This document shows, in pieces, positions 26,174 to 34,127 of a DNA stretch of 64,000 nucleotides. This stretch comes from Pseudomonas azotoformans (lineage in GTDB: Bacteria; Pseudomonadota; Gammaproteobacteria; Pseudomonadales; Pseudomonadaceae). The stretch covers positions 1,364,001 to 1,428,000 of the forward strand of contig NZ_CP014546.1 in the NCBI RefSeq assembly GCF_001579805.1, written 5' to 3'. The first letter of the stretch is position 1; every line of letters starts with the position of its first letter. Below the pieces are notes generated by a model, which was not told the origin of the DNA, made no database searches, and saw nothing but the letters and a program-made list of their open reading frames with translations. The translations under genes were made by a program, and so were the position numbers.

Positions 26174-27040
26174 TCAATCATCCAATGCTTTGACGGACTT
26201 GGGCGACAACCGCAGGCTGCGCAAGCTGCGCTTCACGCTCTTGAGGTGGTTGACCAGGCTCGGCCCGCGCGCCATGGCCACGCCCATCGCCAGCACGTCG
26301 ATCACCACCAGGTGGGCGATGCGCGAAGTCAGCGGCGTGTAGATCTCGGTGTCTTCGTGCACATCGATTGCCAGGTTGACCGTGGACAGTTCCGCCAACG
26401 GCGTCTGGCTCGGGCACAGGGTAATCAGCGAAGCGCCGCTTTCACGCACCAGGTTGGCGGTAATCAGCAAATCTTTGGAGCGGCCCGACTGGGAAATGCA
26501 GATCGCCACATCCGTAGGCTTCAAGGTCACCGCCGACATGGCTTGCATGTGCGGGTCGCTGTAGGCCGCGGCAGTGAGCAGCAAACGGAAGAATTTGTGC
26601 TGGGCATCGGCGGCCACCGCGCCCGAAGCACCAAAGCCATAGAACTCGACACGCTGGGCCTGGGACATGGCGGTCACGGCCTTTTGCAACTCCACCGGGT
26701 CGAGCTTCTCGCGCACTTCCATCAGGGTATGCAGGGTGGTGTCGAAGATCTTAAGGCTGTAGTCGGCGACGGAGTCGTCTTCATGGATCGCGAATTGGCC
26801 GAAGCTGGCACCGGCGGCCAGGCTTTGCGCCAACTTGAGTTTCAAGTCCTGGAACCCAGAGCAACCGATGGCGCGGCAGAAGCGCACGATGGTCGGTTCG
26901 CTGATGCCCACGCTGTGCGCCAGGTCGGCCATGGAACTGTGCATCACAGCCGCAGGGTCAAGCAGCACGTGATCGGCAACCTTGAGTTCCGATTTGCGTA
27001 ACAGGTGGCGCGACTGGGCGATATGTTGCAACAGGTTCAA
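26174..27040 (-). CDS. RpiR-family regulator, HexR-like
   Basis: A 288-aa regulator with an N-terminal HTH of the RpiR type (about 1-78; 'DLAHSVGISEPTIVRFCRAI') and a C-terminal SIS sugar-phosphate-binding domain (about 125-255; 'FYGFGASGAVAADAQHKFFR', 'ICISQSGRSKDLL'). It is close to HexR, the repressor of glucose catabolism that senses KDPG, but the position beside the pyc genes matches the second, HexR-like regulator found near a zwf paralogue in other Pseudomonas. Here the zwf gene is absent; a GGDEF/EAL gene follows instead. A HexR-type palindrome sits 45 bp upstream of its start, suggesting autoregulation. Confidence 0.85.
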   Translation of the reverse strand: MNLLQHIAQSRHLLRKSELKVADHVLLDPAAVMHSSMADLAHSVGISEPTIVRFCRAIGCSGFQDLKLKLAQSLAAGASFGQFAIHEDDSVADYSLKIFDTTLHTLMEVREKLDPVELQKAVTAMSQAQRVEFYGFGASGAVAADAQHKFFRLLLTAAAYSDPHMQAMSAVTLKPTDVAICISQSGRSKDLLITANLVRESGASLITLCPSQTPLAELSTVNLAIDVHEDTEIYTPLTSRIAHLVVIDVLAMGVAMARGPSLVNHLKSVKRSLRSLRLSPKSVKALDD

Positions 27041-27083
27041 AGGGCAGGACTCTTGTTATGGGCAGGGCCAGGGATGTAGCAAG

Positions 27084-27102
27084 CTTGTAGTTATACTACA
27101 AG
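27084..27102. promoter_or_regulatory. HexR-type palindrome upstream of the RpiR gene
   Basis: CTTGTAGT-TAT-ACTACAAG is a perfect 8+8 inverted repeat with a 3-base centre. It contains the TTGT...ACAA halves known for HexR sites, though the spacing is one base longer than the published TTGT-N7/8-ACAA. It lies 44 bp before the start codon at 27040. Confidence 0.6.
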
Positions 27103-27201
27103 AATTGTCGTTTTGCCCGTCCGACGCATCACTAAATCGCCCTGCTCCCCTTTGAATCTAAGGGCGGCCAAGTTGTAGCCACAGGGGCGCCCCAGGCATC
27201 A

Positions 27202-30075
27202 CTAGGGAAAATCTGCATTTTTCCGTAACAAATCTGCCAGCCCTTCGGCCTGCATCGGCCGACTGATCAAGTAGCCCTGTACCTCATCACAACGCTCACC
27301 GCGCAGGAAGTCCAACTGCTGCTGATCTTCCACGCCTTCGGCCACCACCTTGAGCGCAAGGCCGTGGGCCATAGCGATAATGGCGCGGGTGATAGCGGCG
27401 TCTTCACGCCCCTGGCCCAGCCCACGGATGAAAGTCTGGTCGATCTTCACGTAGTCCACGGGAATGCGCTTGAGGTAGCTCAGGGACGAATAACCCGTGC
27501 CGAAATCGTCGATCGCCAGCTTCACGCCCAGGTCCCGCAGTTGCTGGAAAGTGGCGATGATGTGTTCGACGCTGTCGAGCAATTGGCTTTCGGTCAGCTC
27601 CAGCTCCAGGTATTGCGGGTCCAGGCCAGTTTCTTCGAGCACCTGGCGCACCAGGCTGACCAGCTTGCCCTGGCGCAGTTGATGCACGGACAGGTTCACC
27701 GATACGCGGATTGGCGCCAGCCCCTGGCGTTGCCATTCACACGCCTGCCAGCAGGCCTCGCGCAACACGAATTCGCCCAATGGCACGATCAGGCCGGTCT
27801 CTTCGGCCAGGCCGATAAAGTCCCCCGGCGGCACCATGCCCCACTGTGGATGGTCCCAGCGGATCAACGCTTCGGCGGCATTCAGCTTGCCGGTGGCCAG
27901 GCACAGCTTGGGTTGGTAGAACACCGTGAGCTGGCGCTCTTCGATGGCCTTGCGCAGATGGTTTTCCAGCTGCAAACGCTCCAGAGTGCTGGCTTGCAGG
28001 CTGTCGGTGTAGAACTGGAAGTTATTGCCGCCCAGGTGCTTGGCATGTTGCATGGCCATGTTGGATTGGCTGACCAATGCAGAAATTTCCCGCGCATTGT
28101 CCGGCAACAGGCTGACGCCCATCGAGGCACTCACCACCAGCTCATGCCCGTCCACCGTCACCGGCACCCGCAGTTTGGCCAGCAACCGCGTGGCGACCCG
28201 CGCCAGGCTCGACAGGTTGCCGTAGGCGTCGAACAGCACGGCGAATTCGTCGCCGGACAGACGCGCGATGGTGTCAGCCTCAGGTAACGCGTTGATCAGG
28301 CGGCGCGCCATTTTTTGCAGCAGTTGGTCGGCGACTTCATGGCCAAGGCTGTCATTGAGCAATTTGAAACGGTCGAGGTTGATGTGCAGTAACGCCAGGC
28401 TGCGACCGCCCTGGCGTACCCGCTGATGGGCCTCGCGCAGCCGTTCGCGGAACAGCGAGCGGTTGGCCAGGCCGGTCAGCTCGTCGTAATGGGTGAGGTA
28501 GCGCATGCGCTCTTCCGACTCACGTCGCGCCGAGAGATCGGCGAAGAAGCCCACGATATGGCTGACTTTTCCCCGGATATCGCGCACTACATTCAATTGC
28601 AGCCACTGCGGGTACAGCTCGCCGTTCTTGCGCGTTTCCACCAGCTCACCCTGCCAGGTGCCATGGCTGAGCAACGCCTGGCGGATCACCGGGAAGTGAC
28701 GGCGGGCATCGCGGCTGCTGGGCAGTTCGACCACATTGCGGCCGATCATATCGTCGGTTTCAAAGCCGGTGACACGACTGAACGCCTGGTTGACGGCAAT
28801 CAGCTTGTAGTCCGGGTCCAGGATCACGATGCCTTCGCTGGCGGCCTCGAATACGGTCGAGGCCAAGCGCTGCTGTTCTTCCAGGGCCTTGCCGGCGCTG
28901 ATATCCCGCCGCGTGCCGAGCATGCGCGTGACCCGTCCACTGGGCGCGCGCTCCACGGCGCGGCCACGGTCTTCGATCCACACCCAGTGCCCATCGCCAT
29001 GACGCACGCGGTACTCCACCAGGTAGTCCTCGCTGCGGCCCTTGAGGTGTTCCACCAAGGCACGCTTGAGCAGCGGCAGGTCTTCGGGATGCAGGCGTGG
29101 CTTGAGATGGCTGAGCATCGCCGTGACATATTCCGGCTCCAGGCCGAACAGTTCCTTGAGCTGGGTGTGATGGACTTCGTCGGTTTGCAGGTTCCAGTCC
29201 CACAGGCCCAACTCACTGGCTTGCAGCGCCATGGCCAGGCGCGCTTCGCTTTTATTCAGGGCCAAGCTGGCGGCGTCCAGTTCCTGGCTGCGTTGGGCCA
29301 CTCGGTCTTGCAGGCCGATCTGGGCTTCGCGCAGCTCTTGCTCGACCTGACGACGTTGTTCCACTTCGCGCACCAGCTCCTGATTGAGTTGCTCGCTGCG
29401 CTGTTGCGCCTGCTGCAGATGCTCGATCAACGCCTGGTTCTGAAAACGGCGCAGCAGCCCGCGTTGGATCAGGCGATTGACCTGCCACGCCACCAGGCTC
29501 AAGGATGCCAGCAGGATCAGGCCAAGCACGCCCCAACCGCGCTGCTGCGGGTCGCCGGTCCAGAACAGGTAGAGGATGGCCGGCACCAGGCACGGCAAGG
29601 CAAACGACAAAAACGCTGGCAGGCTCACGGCATAGGCCACGCTGGCCGACAGCGTAGCCGCGCCGATCAGGCCGAACACCCAGGCTTGTTGCATGAAGCT
29701 GTCGACCGGCACCAGCGCAATGGCAGCCGTGGCCAGGGTCAGGCCGCTGACGGCCGAGCCGAGCATGAACATCCGCCGCCACACCGGCTGGGCCTGGCGA
29801 CTGGGCATGGCCGAGTCGAACGCCGCCACCTGGATCACGCGCATCGCCACCAGGGCCAGCAGCCAGACCAGCCAGATGCTGTCCAGCAAGTATTGCTGGG
29901 GGTTCCACAATAGCCAGGCGCAGACCAGGCCATTGACCAGCATCAACAGGGTCGGCAGCAGCGAGCCCTGATACAGCAGGCGCGTACGCTCGACCGCCAT
30001 CTCCGTGGCGTAGTGTTTGCGAAGAACCTGCGCGGGTGCCGTCGAGGGGCCGAGCAGGTCGGTGCTGAGGGTCAT
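27202..30075 (-). CDS. Membrane sensor PAS-PAS-GGDEF-EAL protein (cyclic-di-GMP turnover)
   Basis: A 957-aa inner-membrane signalling protein. Residues about 35-190 hold several membrane segments, then a Gln/Glu-rich coiled coil (about 200-265), a PAS domain ('ASELGLWDWNLQTDEV'), a second PAS ('AASEGIVILDPDYKLIAVNQ'), a GGDEF domain whose signature reads SGDEF, and an EAL domain with catalytic motifs 'EALIRW', 'DDFGTGYSSLSYL' and 'KVVAEGVE'. The phosphodiesterase therefore looks active; the cyclase is doubtful because the first Gly is Ser. The start at 30075 is chosen because the 17 residues encoded upstream are Arg-rich and unlike the family. Divergent from uvrD. Confidence 0.88.
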   Translation of the reverse strand: MTLSTDLLGPSTAPAQVLRKHYATEMAVERTRLLYQGSLLPTLLMLVNGLVCAWLLWNPQQYLLDSIWLVWLLALVAMRVIQVAAFDSAMPSRQAQPVWRRMFMLGSAVSGLTLATAAIALVPVDSFMQQAWVFGLIGAATLSASVAYAVSLPAFLSFALPCLVPAILYLFWTGDPQQRGWGVLGLILLASLSLVAWQVNRLIQRGLLRRFQNQALIEHLQQAQQRSEQLNQELVREVEQRRQVEQELREAQIGLQDRVAQRSQELDAASLALNKSEARLAMALQASELGLWDWNLQTDEVHHTQLKELFGLEPEYVTAMLSHLKPRLHPEDLPLLKRALVEHLKGRSEDYLVEYRVRHGDGHWVWIEDRGRAVERAPSGRVTRMLGTRRDISAGKALEEQQRLASTVFEAASEGIVILDPDYKLIAVNQAFSRVTGFETDDMIGRNVVELPSSRDARRHFPVIRQALLSHGTWQGELVETRKNGELYPQWLQLNVVRDIRGKVSHIVGFFADLSARRESEERMRYLTHYDELTGLANRSLFRERLREAHQRVRQGGRSLALLHINLDRFKLLNDSLGHEVADQLLQKMARRLINALPEADTIARLSGDEFAVLFDAYGNLSSLARVATRLLAKLRVPVTVDGHELVVSASMGVSLLPDNAREISALVSQSNMAMQHAKHLGGNNFQFYTDSLQASTLERLQLENHLRKAIEERQLTVFYQPKLCLATGKLNAAEALIRWDHPQWGMVPPGDFIGLAEETGLIVPLGEFVLREACWQACEWQRQGLAPIRVSVNLSVHQLRQGKLVSLVRQVLEETGLDPQYLELELTESQLLDSVEHIIATFQQLRDLGVKLAIDDFGTGYSSLSYLKRIPVDYVKIDQTFIRGLGQGREDAAITRAIIAMAHGLALKVVAEGVEDQQQLDFLRGERCDEVQGYLISRPMQAEGLADLLRKNADFP

Positions 30076-30233
30076 AGGCAGTGTTCTTATAATGGTGAGC
30101 CCGAAACGTCGACGGAGCATACACAAGCAAGCGCCTGGGCCAAACTGCTCTGCGTCATAAAAACTGCACGGTCGTACAGCGCAAACTTCCGGGCCAGACG
30201 GCTTGAGCGAGACGCGGCGCGGGCTGTGGCCAT

Positions 30234-30247
30234 TGACCGACCGGTCA
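30234..30247. promoter_or_regulatory. 14-bp palindrome between the GGDEF/EAL gene and uvrD
   Basis: TGACCG-AC-CGGTCA is a perfect 6+6 inverted repeat, 76 bp before uvrD and 159 bp before the opposite gene. Its form suggests a dimeric repressor site (TetR-like), but no such regulator is nearby. Confidence 0.35.
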
Positions 30248-30322
30248 TCACCCTGGCGGTTTTCCGTCGACCACCCGGCATTGGTATTTGCCCCACTCCC
30301 CCGGGCACCCTAGAATGCGCCG

Positions 30323-32506
30323 ATGCGCGATGATCTCTCCCTTTTGCTGAACTCCCTCAACGATGCCCAACGCCAGGCCGTAGCGGCCCCCGTTGGCCGT
30401 CAGTTGGTCCTGGCCGGTGCTGGCTCCGGTAAAACCCGAGTGCTGGTGCACCGTATCGCCTGGTTGATCCAGGTCGAAAACGCGTCCCCGCATTCCATCC
30501 TGTCGGTGACCTTCACCAACAAGGCCGCTGCCGAGATGCGCCACCGCATCGAGCAGTTGATGGGCATCAGCCCGGCCGGCATGTGGGTCGGCACCTTCCA
30601 CGGCCTGGCGCACCGCCTGCTGCGGGCGCACTGGCAGGAGGCGGGCCTGGCCCAGACCTTCCAGATCCTCGACAGCGATGACCAGCAACGCCTGGTCAAG
30701 CGCGTGATACGCGAGCTGGGCCTCGACGAACAGCGTTGGCCAGCGCGTCAGGCACAGTGGTTTATCAACGGCCAGAAAGACGAAGGCCTGCGCCCGCAAC
30801 ATATCCAGGCCAGCGGCGATTTGTTCCTGGCGACCATGCGCAGCATCTATGAAGCCTACGAGGCCGCCTGTGCACGCGCCGGGGTCATCGACTTCTCCGA
30901 GCTGCTGCTGCGCGCCCTCGACCTGTGGCGCGACAACCCAGGCCTGTTGGCCCATTACCAGAAACGCTTCCGCCACATCCTGGTGGACGAGTTCCAGGAC
31001 ACCAACGCCGTGCAGTACGCCTGGTTGCGCCTGCTGGCCAAGGGCGGCGACAGCCTGATGGTAGTGGGCGACGACGACCAGTCGATCTACGGCTGGCGTG
31101 GCGCGAAAATCGAGAACATCTACCAGTACTCCGAAGACTTCCCGGACGCGGTGACCATCCGTCTGGAACAGAACTACCGCTCCACCGCCGGGATCCTCAA
31201 GGCCGCCAACGCCTTGATCGCCAACAACACCGGGCGCCTGGGCAAAGAGCTGTGGACCGACGGCGGCGAAGGCGAGGCGATCAACCTGTACGCCGCCTTC
31301 AATGAGCACGATGAAGCACGCTACGTGGTGGAAACCATCGAAAGCGCGCTGAAAACCGGCCTGGCGCGCAGTGACATCGCGATTCTGTACCGTTCCAACG
31401 CCCAATCGCGGGTATTGGAAGAAGCCTTGCTGCGCGAACGCATCCCGTACCGCATCTATGGTGGCCAGCGCTTCTTCGAGCGTGCCGAAATCAAGAACGC
31501 CATGGCCTACCTGCGTTTGCTGGAAGGTCGCGGCAACGATGCGGCGCTGGAACGGGTGATCAACATCCCGGCGCGCGGCATCGGCGAGAAAACCGTCGAG
31601 GCGATTCGCGACCACGCGCGCCATGCCGATGTGTCGATGTGGGAAGCCATGCGCTTGCTCATCGTCAATAAAGGCCTGACCGGCCGCGCAGCCGGCGCTT
31701 TGGGTGTGTTTGTCGAACTGATCGAGAACCTGGCAGCCAAGTGCGCGGAAATGCCGTTGCACCTGATGACCCAGACGGTGATCGAACAGTCCGGGCTGAT
31801 CGCCTACCACGAGGCGGAAAAAGGCGAGAAAGGCCAGGCCCGGGTAGAAAACCTTGAGGAACTGGTAAGCGCTGCCCGTGCCTTCGAAAACACCGAGGAA
31901 GATGAAGAGCTGACGCCGCTGGCTGCTTTCCTCGGCCATGCGTCGCTGGAAGCCGGCGATACCCAGGCGGATGAGCATGAAGACAGCATCCAGCTGATGA
32001 CCTTGCACAGCGCCAAGGGCCTGGAATTCCCGTACGTGTTCCTGGTGGGCATGGAAGAAGGCCTGTTCCCGCACAAGATGAGCCTGGAAGAGCCCGGCCG
32101 TCTTGAGGAAGAACGCCGCCTGGCGTACGTGGGTATCACCCGCGCCATGCAGAACCTGGTGATGACCTACGCCGAGACCCGACGCCTGTACGGCAGCGAG
32201 ACTTACAACAAGGTGTCGCGCTTCGTACGTGAAGTACCGAAGGGTCTGATCCAGGAAGTGCGCCTGTCCAACAGCGTCAGCCGCCCGTTCGGCGGCGGGC
32301 AGCAGCAGAACTCCAGCAGTATGTTCGCGGGTTCCGAGATTCCGGAAACCCAGTTCAGCCTTGGCCAGCAGGTCAGGCATTCGGTGTTCGGCGAAGGCGT
32401 GATCCTCAACTTCGAAGGCGCTGGTGCACAGGCCCGGGTGCAGGTGAACTTCGCCGAAGGCAGCAAGTGGCTGATGATGGGCTACGCGAAGCTCGAAGCC
32501 GTCTGA
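30323..32506 (+). CDS. uvrD: DNA helicase II
   Basis: A 727-aa SF1 helicase acting in nucleotide excision and mismatch repair by 3'-5' unwinding. Motif I is 'LAGAGSGKTRVL' near residue 28; motif II 'VDEFQDTNAVQY' near 225; motif III 'VVGDDDQSIYGWRGA'; motif IV 'LEQNYRS'; motif V 'LMTLHSAKGLEFPYVF'; and motif VI 'EERRLAYVGITRAM'. The length is that of bacterial UvrD. The C-terminal RNA-polymerase-contact domain is present ('GQQVRHSVFGEGVILNFEG'). Alone on its transcript; followed by a 10-bp inverted repeat without a T tract. Confidence 0.96.
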   Translation: MRDDLSLLLNSLNDAQRQAVAAPVGRQLVLAGAGSGKTRVLVHRIAWLIQVENASPHSILSVTFTNKAAAEMRHRIEQLMGISPAGMWVGTFHGLAHRLLRAHWQEAGLAQTFQILDSDDQQRLVKRVIRELGLDEQRWPARQAQWFINGQKDEGLRPQHIQASGDLFLATMRSIYEAYEAACARAGVIDFSELLLRALDLWRDNPGLLAHYQKRFRHILVDEFQDTNAVQYAWLRLLAKGGDSLMVVGDDDQSIYGWRGAKIENIYQYSEDFPDAVTIRLEQNYRSTAGILKAANALIANNTGRLGKELWTDGGEGEAINLYAAFNEHDEARYVVETIESALKTGLARSDIAILYRSNAQSRVLEEALLRERIPYRIYGGQRFFERAEIKNAMAYLRLLEGRGNDAALERVINIPARGIGEKTVEAIRDHARHADVSMWEAMRLLIVNKGLTGRAAGALGVFVELIENLAAKCAEMPLHLMTQTVIEQSGLIAYHEAEKGEKGQARVENLEELVSAARAFENTEEDEELTPLAAFLGHASLEAGDTQADEHEDSIQLMTLHSAKGLEFPYVFLVGMEEGLFPHKMSLEEPGRLEEERRLAYVGITRAMQNLVMTYAETRRLYGSETYNKVSRFVREVPKGLIQEVRLSNSVSRPFGGGQQQNSSSMFAGSEIPETQFSLGQQVRHSVFGEGVILNFEGAGAQARVQVNFAEGSKWLMMGYAKLEAV

Positions 32507-32528
32507 AACATTTCCCAACATGAAGCTT

Positions 32529-32565
32529 ATTGGCCCGCCCTTGTTTTTAACAGGCGCGGGCCAAT
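32529..32565 (+). repeat. Inverted repeat after uvrD
   Basis: ATTGGCCCGC (32529-32538) pairs perfectly with GCGGGCCAAT (32556-32565) around a 17-base loop that can itself pair partly (TGTT with AACA). No T run follows, so it may be a transcript-end stabiliser or a weak terminator. Confidence 0.5.
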
Positions 32566-32695
32566 ATCAGTAATAAGTCCTACAGACCATTCTGAATCGG
32601 TCCTACGCAAAAGCCCGAAACATTATGTCGCTAGCCACTGTCACTCCACCTGTGCAACATGGCGCGCGTGCAATCCACAAATGGGAATTCCCTTT

Positions 32696-33568
32696 ATGAA
32701 ACGTTTTCTTAGCATCGCCATGGCGTTGTGCATCGGCCTGACGATGAGCATCGACGCCAACGCCAAACGCTTCGGTGGCGGCAAAAGCTCGGGCGCATCC
32801 CCGACTCACCAGACCAGCCAAATGGCTCCATCCGCCGGCGGCATGGGCGGTGCAGCCGCGACCGCAGGCGCAGCCGGTGCTGCTGGCGCCGCTGCCAAGG
32901 CCGGCGGTGCTTCGCGCTGGTTGGGCCCTCTGGCCGGTATCGCTGCCGGTGGCCTGCTTGCTTCCATGTTCATGGGCGGCGGCTTCCAGGGCATGCAGAT
33001 CTTCGACATGCTGATCCTGGCGGTCATCGCCTTTGTGATCTTCCGCTTTATCGCCGCCCGTCGCCGCAAGCAGCAGGAGCACCTGGCTCCAGCCGGCGCG
33101 CCGATGCAGCGTGAAGTGTTCGAGCAAAAACCAGCCATGGGCTCGATCTTCGGCGGTTCGGCAGCCCCTGCTGCGGCCCGTCCGGTGATCAACGCGCCGG
33201 CCTGGTTCAACGAAGAGCGTTTCGTCGAAGCGGCCCGCAGCCACTTCCAGTCCCTGCAGCAGCACTGGGACGCCAACGAAATGGACAAAATTGCCGAGTT
33301 CGTGACCCCGCAACTGCTGGAGTTCCTCAAGCGCGAACGCGCTGAGATTGGCGATGCATTCCAGTCGACTTACATCGACGACCTGCGCGTGCAGTTGGAC
33401 GGTGTGGATGATCGCGCCGACAAGACCATCGCCACCCTGACCTTCAGCGGTGTGTCGAAGACCTCGCGTTTCGACCAGGGCGAAGTGTTCAGCGAAAGCT
33501 GGAACATGGAACGCCCACAAGGCGACAACCAGCCTTGGCTGGTCGCCGGTATCCGCCAGAACGGCTGA
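32696..33568 (+). CDS. Tim44-like domain membrane protein
   Basis: A 290-aa protein. A signal-like N-terminus (MKRFLSIAMALCIGLTMSID) is followed by a Gly/Ala/Ser-rich low-complexity stretch, a glycine-rich hydrophobic hairpin ('LAGIAAGGLLASMFMGGG', 'FDMLILAVIAFVIFRFI', about residues 80-120) and a basic stop-transfer. The C-terminal 110 residues, starting near 'WFNEERFVEAARSHFQSLQ', form a Tim44/MBA1-like domain. Bacterial relatives are inner-membrane proteins of unknown function. The start at 32696 fits the signal sequence; the frame extends five codons upstream. A clear terminator follows. Confidence 0.85.
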   Translation: MKRFLSIAMALCIGLTMSIDANAKRFGGGKSSGASPTHQTSQMAPSAGGMGGAAATAGAAGAAGAAAKAGGASRWLGPLAGIAAGGLLASMFMGGGFQGMQIFDMLILAVIAFVIFRFIAARRRKQQEHLAPAGAPMQREVFEQKPAMGSIFGGSAAPAAARPVINAPAWFNEERFVEAARSHFQSLQQHWDANEMDKIAEFVTPQLLEFLKRERAEIGDAFQSTYIDDLRVQLDGVDDRADKTIATLTFSGVSKTSRFDQGEVFSESWNMERPQGDNQPWLVAGIRQNG

Positions 33569-33600
33569 TCCCTTCACGCTTAGCACGCAGATACAAAAAA

Positions 33601-33622
33601 CCCCGGACCTGTCCGGGGTTTT
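33601..33622. terminator. Strong, likely bidirectional terminator
   Basis: CCCCGGAC-CT-GTCCGGGG forms an 8-bp perfect stem (33601-33618), with TTTT after it and six A before it (33595-33600). It ends the Tim44-like transcript. Confidence 0.9.
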
Positions 33623-33703
33623 CTATTTCACGGTTGCACTTATAGCGAGCTACTGTATAAAACGCCCCTATAAACCGCGCCATCTAGCAAGAGGATCCCG
33701 GCC

Positions 33704-34111
33704 GTGGAAGAAATCATCGAACAATTGCGTGAAGCCAACGAACCGGTCCCGGTTCCTTTGGAGCTGCCTGACGAAGACCAACTGGTGGAAATCGAGGAAC
33801 AACTGTTCATCGACATCCCGTTTGTCTTCCGTGAATTTCTGCTGACCGTCAGCGATGTGGTGTACGGCAGCCTGGAACCGGTGACCGTTACCGACCCGCA
33901 ATCCCATACCTACTTGCCCGACGTGGCTGCCAATGCCTGGGATGCGGGTGTTGATCGCAGCATGATCCCGATCTGCCAGGACGGTGACGACTACTACTGC
34001 GTTGAAGAAGACGGCACCGTGGTGCTGTGGTCCGGCGAAGAAGAACTCGTTACCGAAGAAACCTGGGAATCGGTGTGGCACTGGGCGCGGGACGTCTGGC
34101 TGGAAAGCTGA
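33704..34111 (+). CDS. SMI1/KNR4 family protein
   Basis: A 135-aa, very acidic protein (many Glu and Asp) of the SMI1/KNR4 superfamily: 'LPDEDQLVEIEEQLFIDIPFVFREFLL' in two pieces at residues 20-48, and a Trp-rich end 'ETWESVWHWARDVWLES'. It starts with GTG at 33704, with GAGG about ten bases before it. Members include immunity proteins of polymorphic toxins, but many, such as this isolated one, have no toxin partner nearby; a housekeeping role is equally likely. It converges with the antiporter gene 16 bp away. Confidence 0.8.
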   Translation: MEEIIEQLREANEPVPVPLELPDEDQLVEIEEQLFIDIPFVFREFLLTVSDVVYGSLEPVTVTDPQSHTYLPDVAANAWDAGVDRSMIPICQDGDDYYCVEEDGTVVLWSGEEELVTEETWESVWHWARDVWLES

Positions 34112-34127
34112 GCCCACACCCAGGCGC

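Noticed and set aside
26174..27040. Naming the RpiR gene hexR
   Set aside because: Sequence is HexR-like, but its location beside the pyc genes matches the second, HexR-like regulator; the true hexR is normally beside zwf-pgl-eda.
28426..29913. 495-codon plus-strand frame opposite the GGDEF/EAL gene
   Set aside because: Antisense shadow; composition and lack of start signals.
30248..32521. 757-codon minus-strand frame opposite uvrD
   Set aside because: Shadow of the third-position GC bias; UvrD motifs are complete on the plus strand.
33704..34111. SMI1/KNR4 protein as immunity partner of the toxin-like giants
   Set aside because: It is about 14 kb away, on a separate transcript, next to housekeeping genes; no evidence of pairing.
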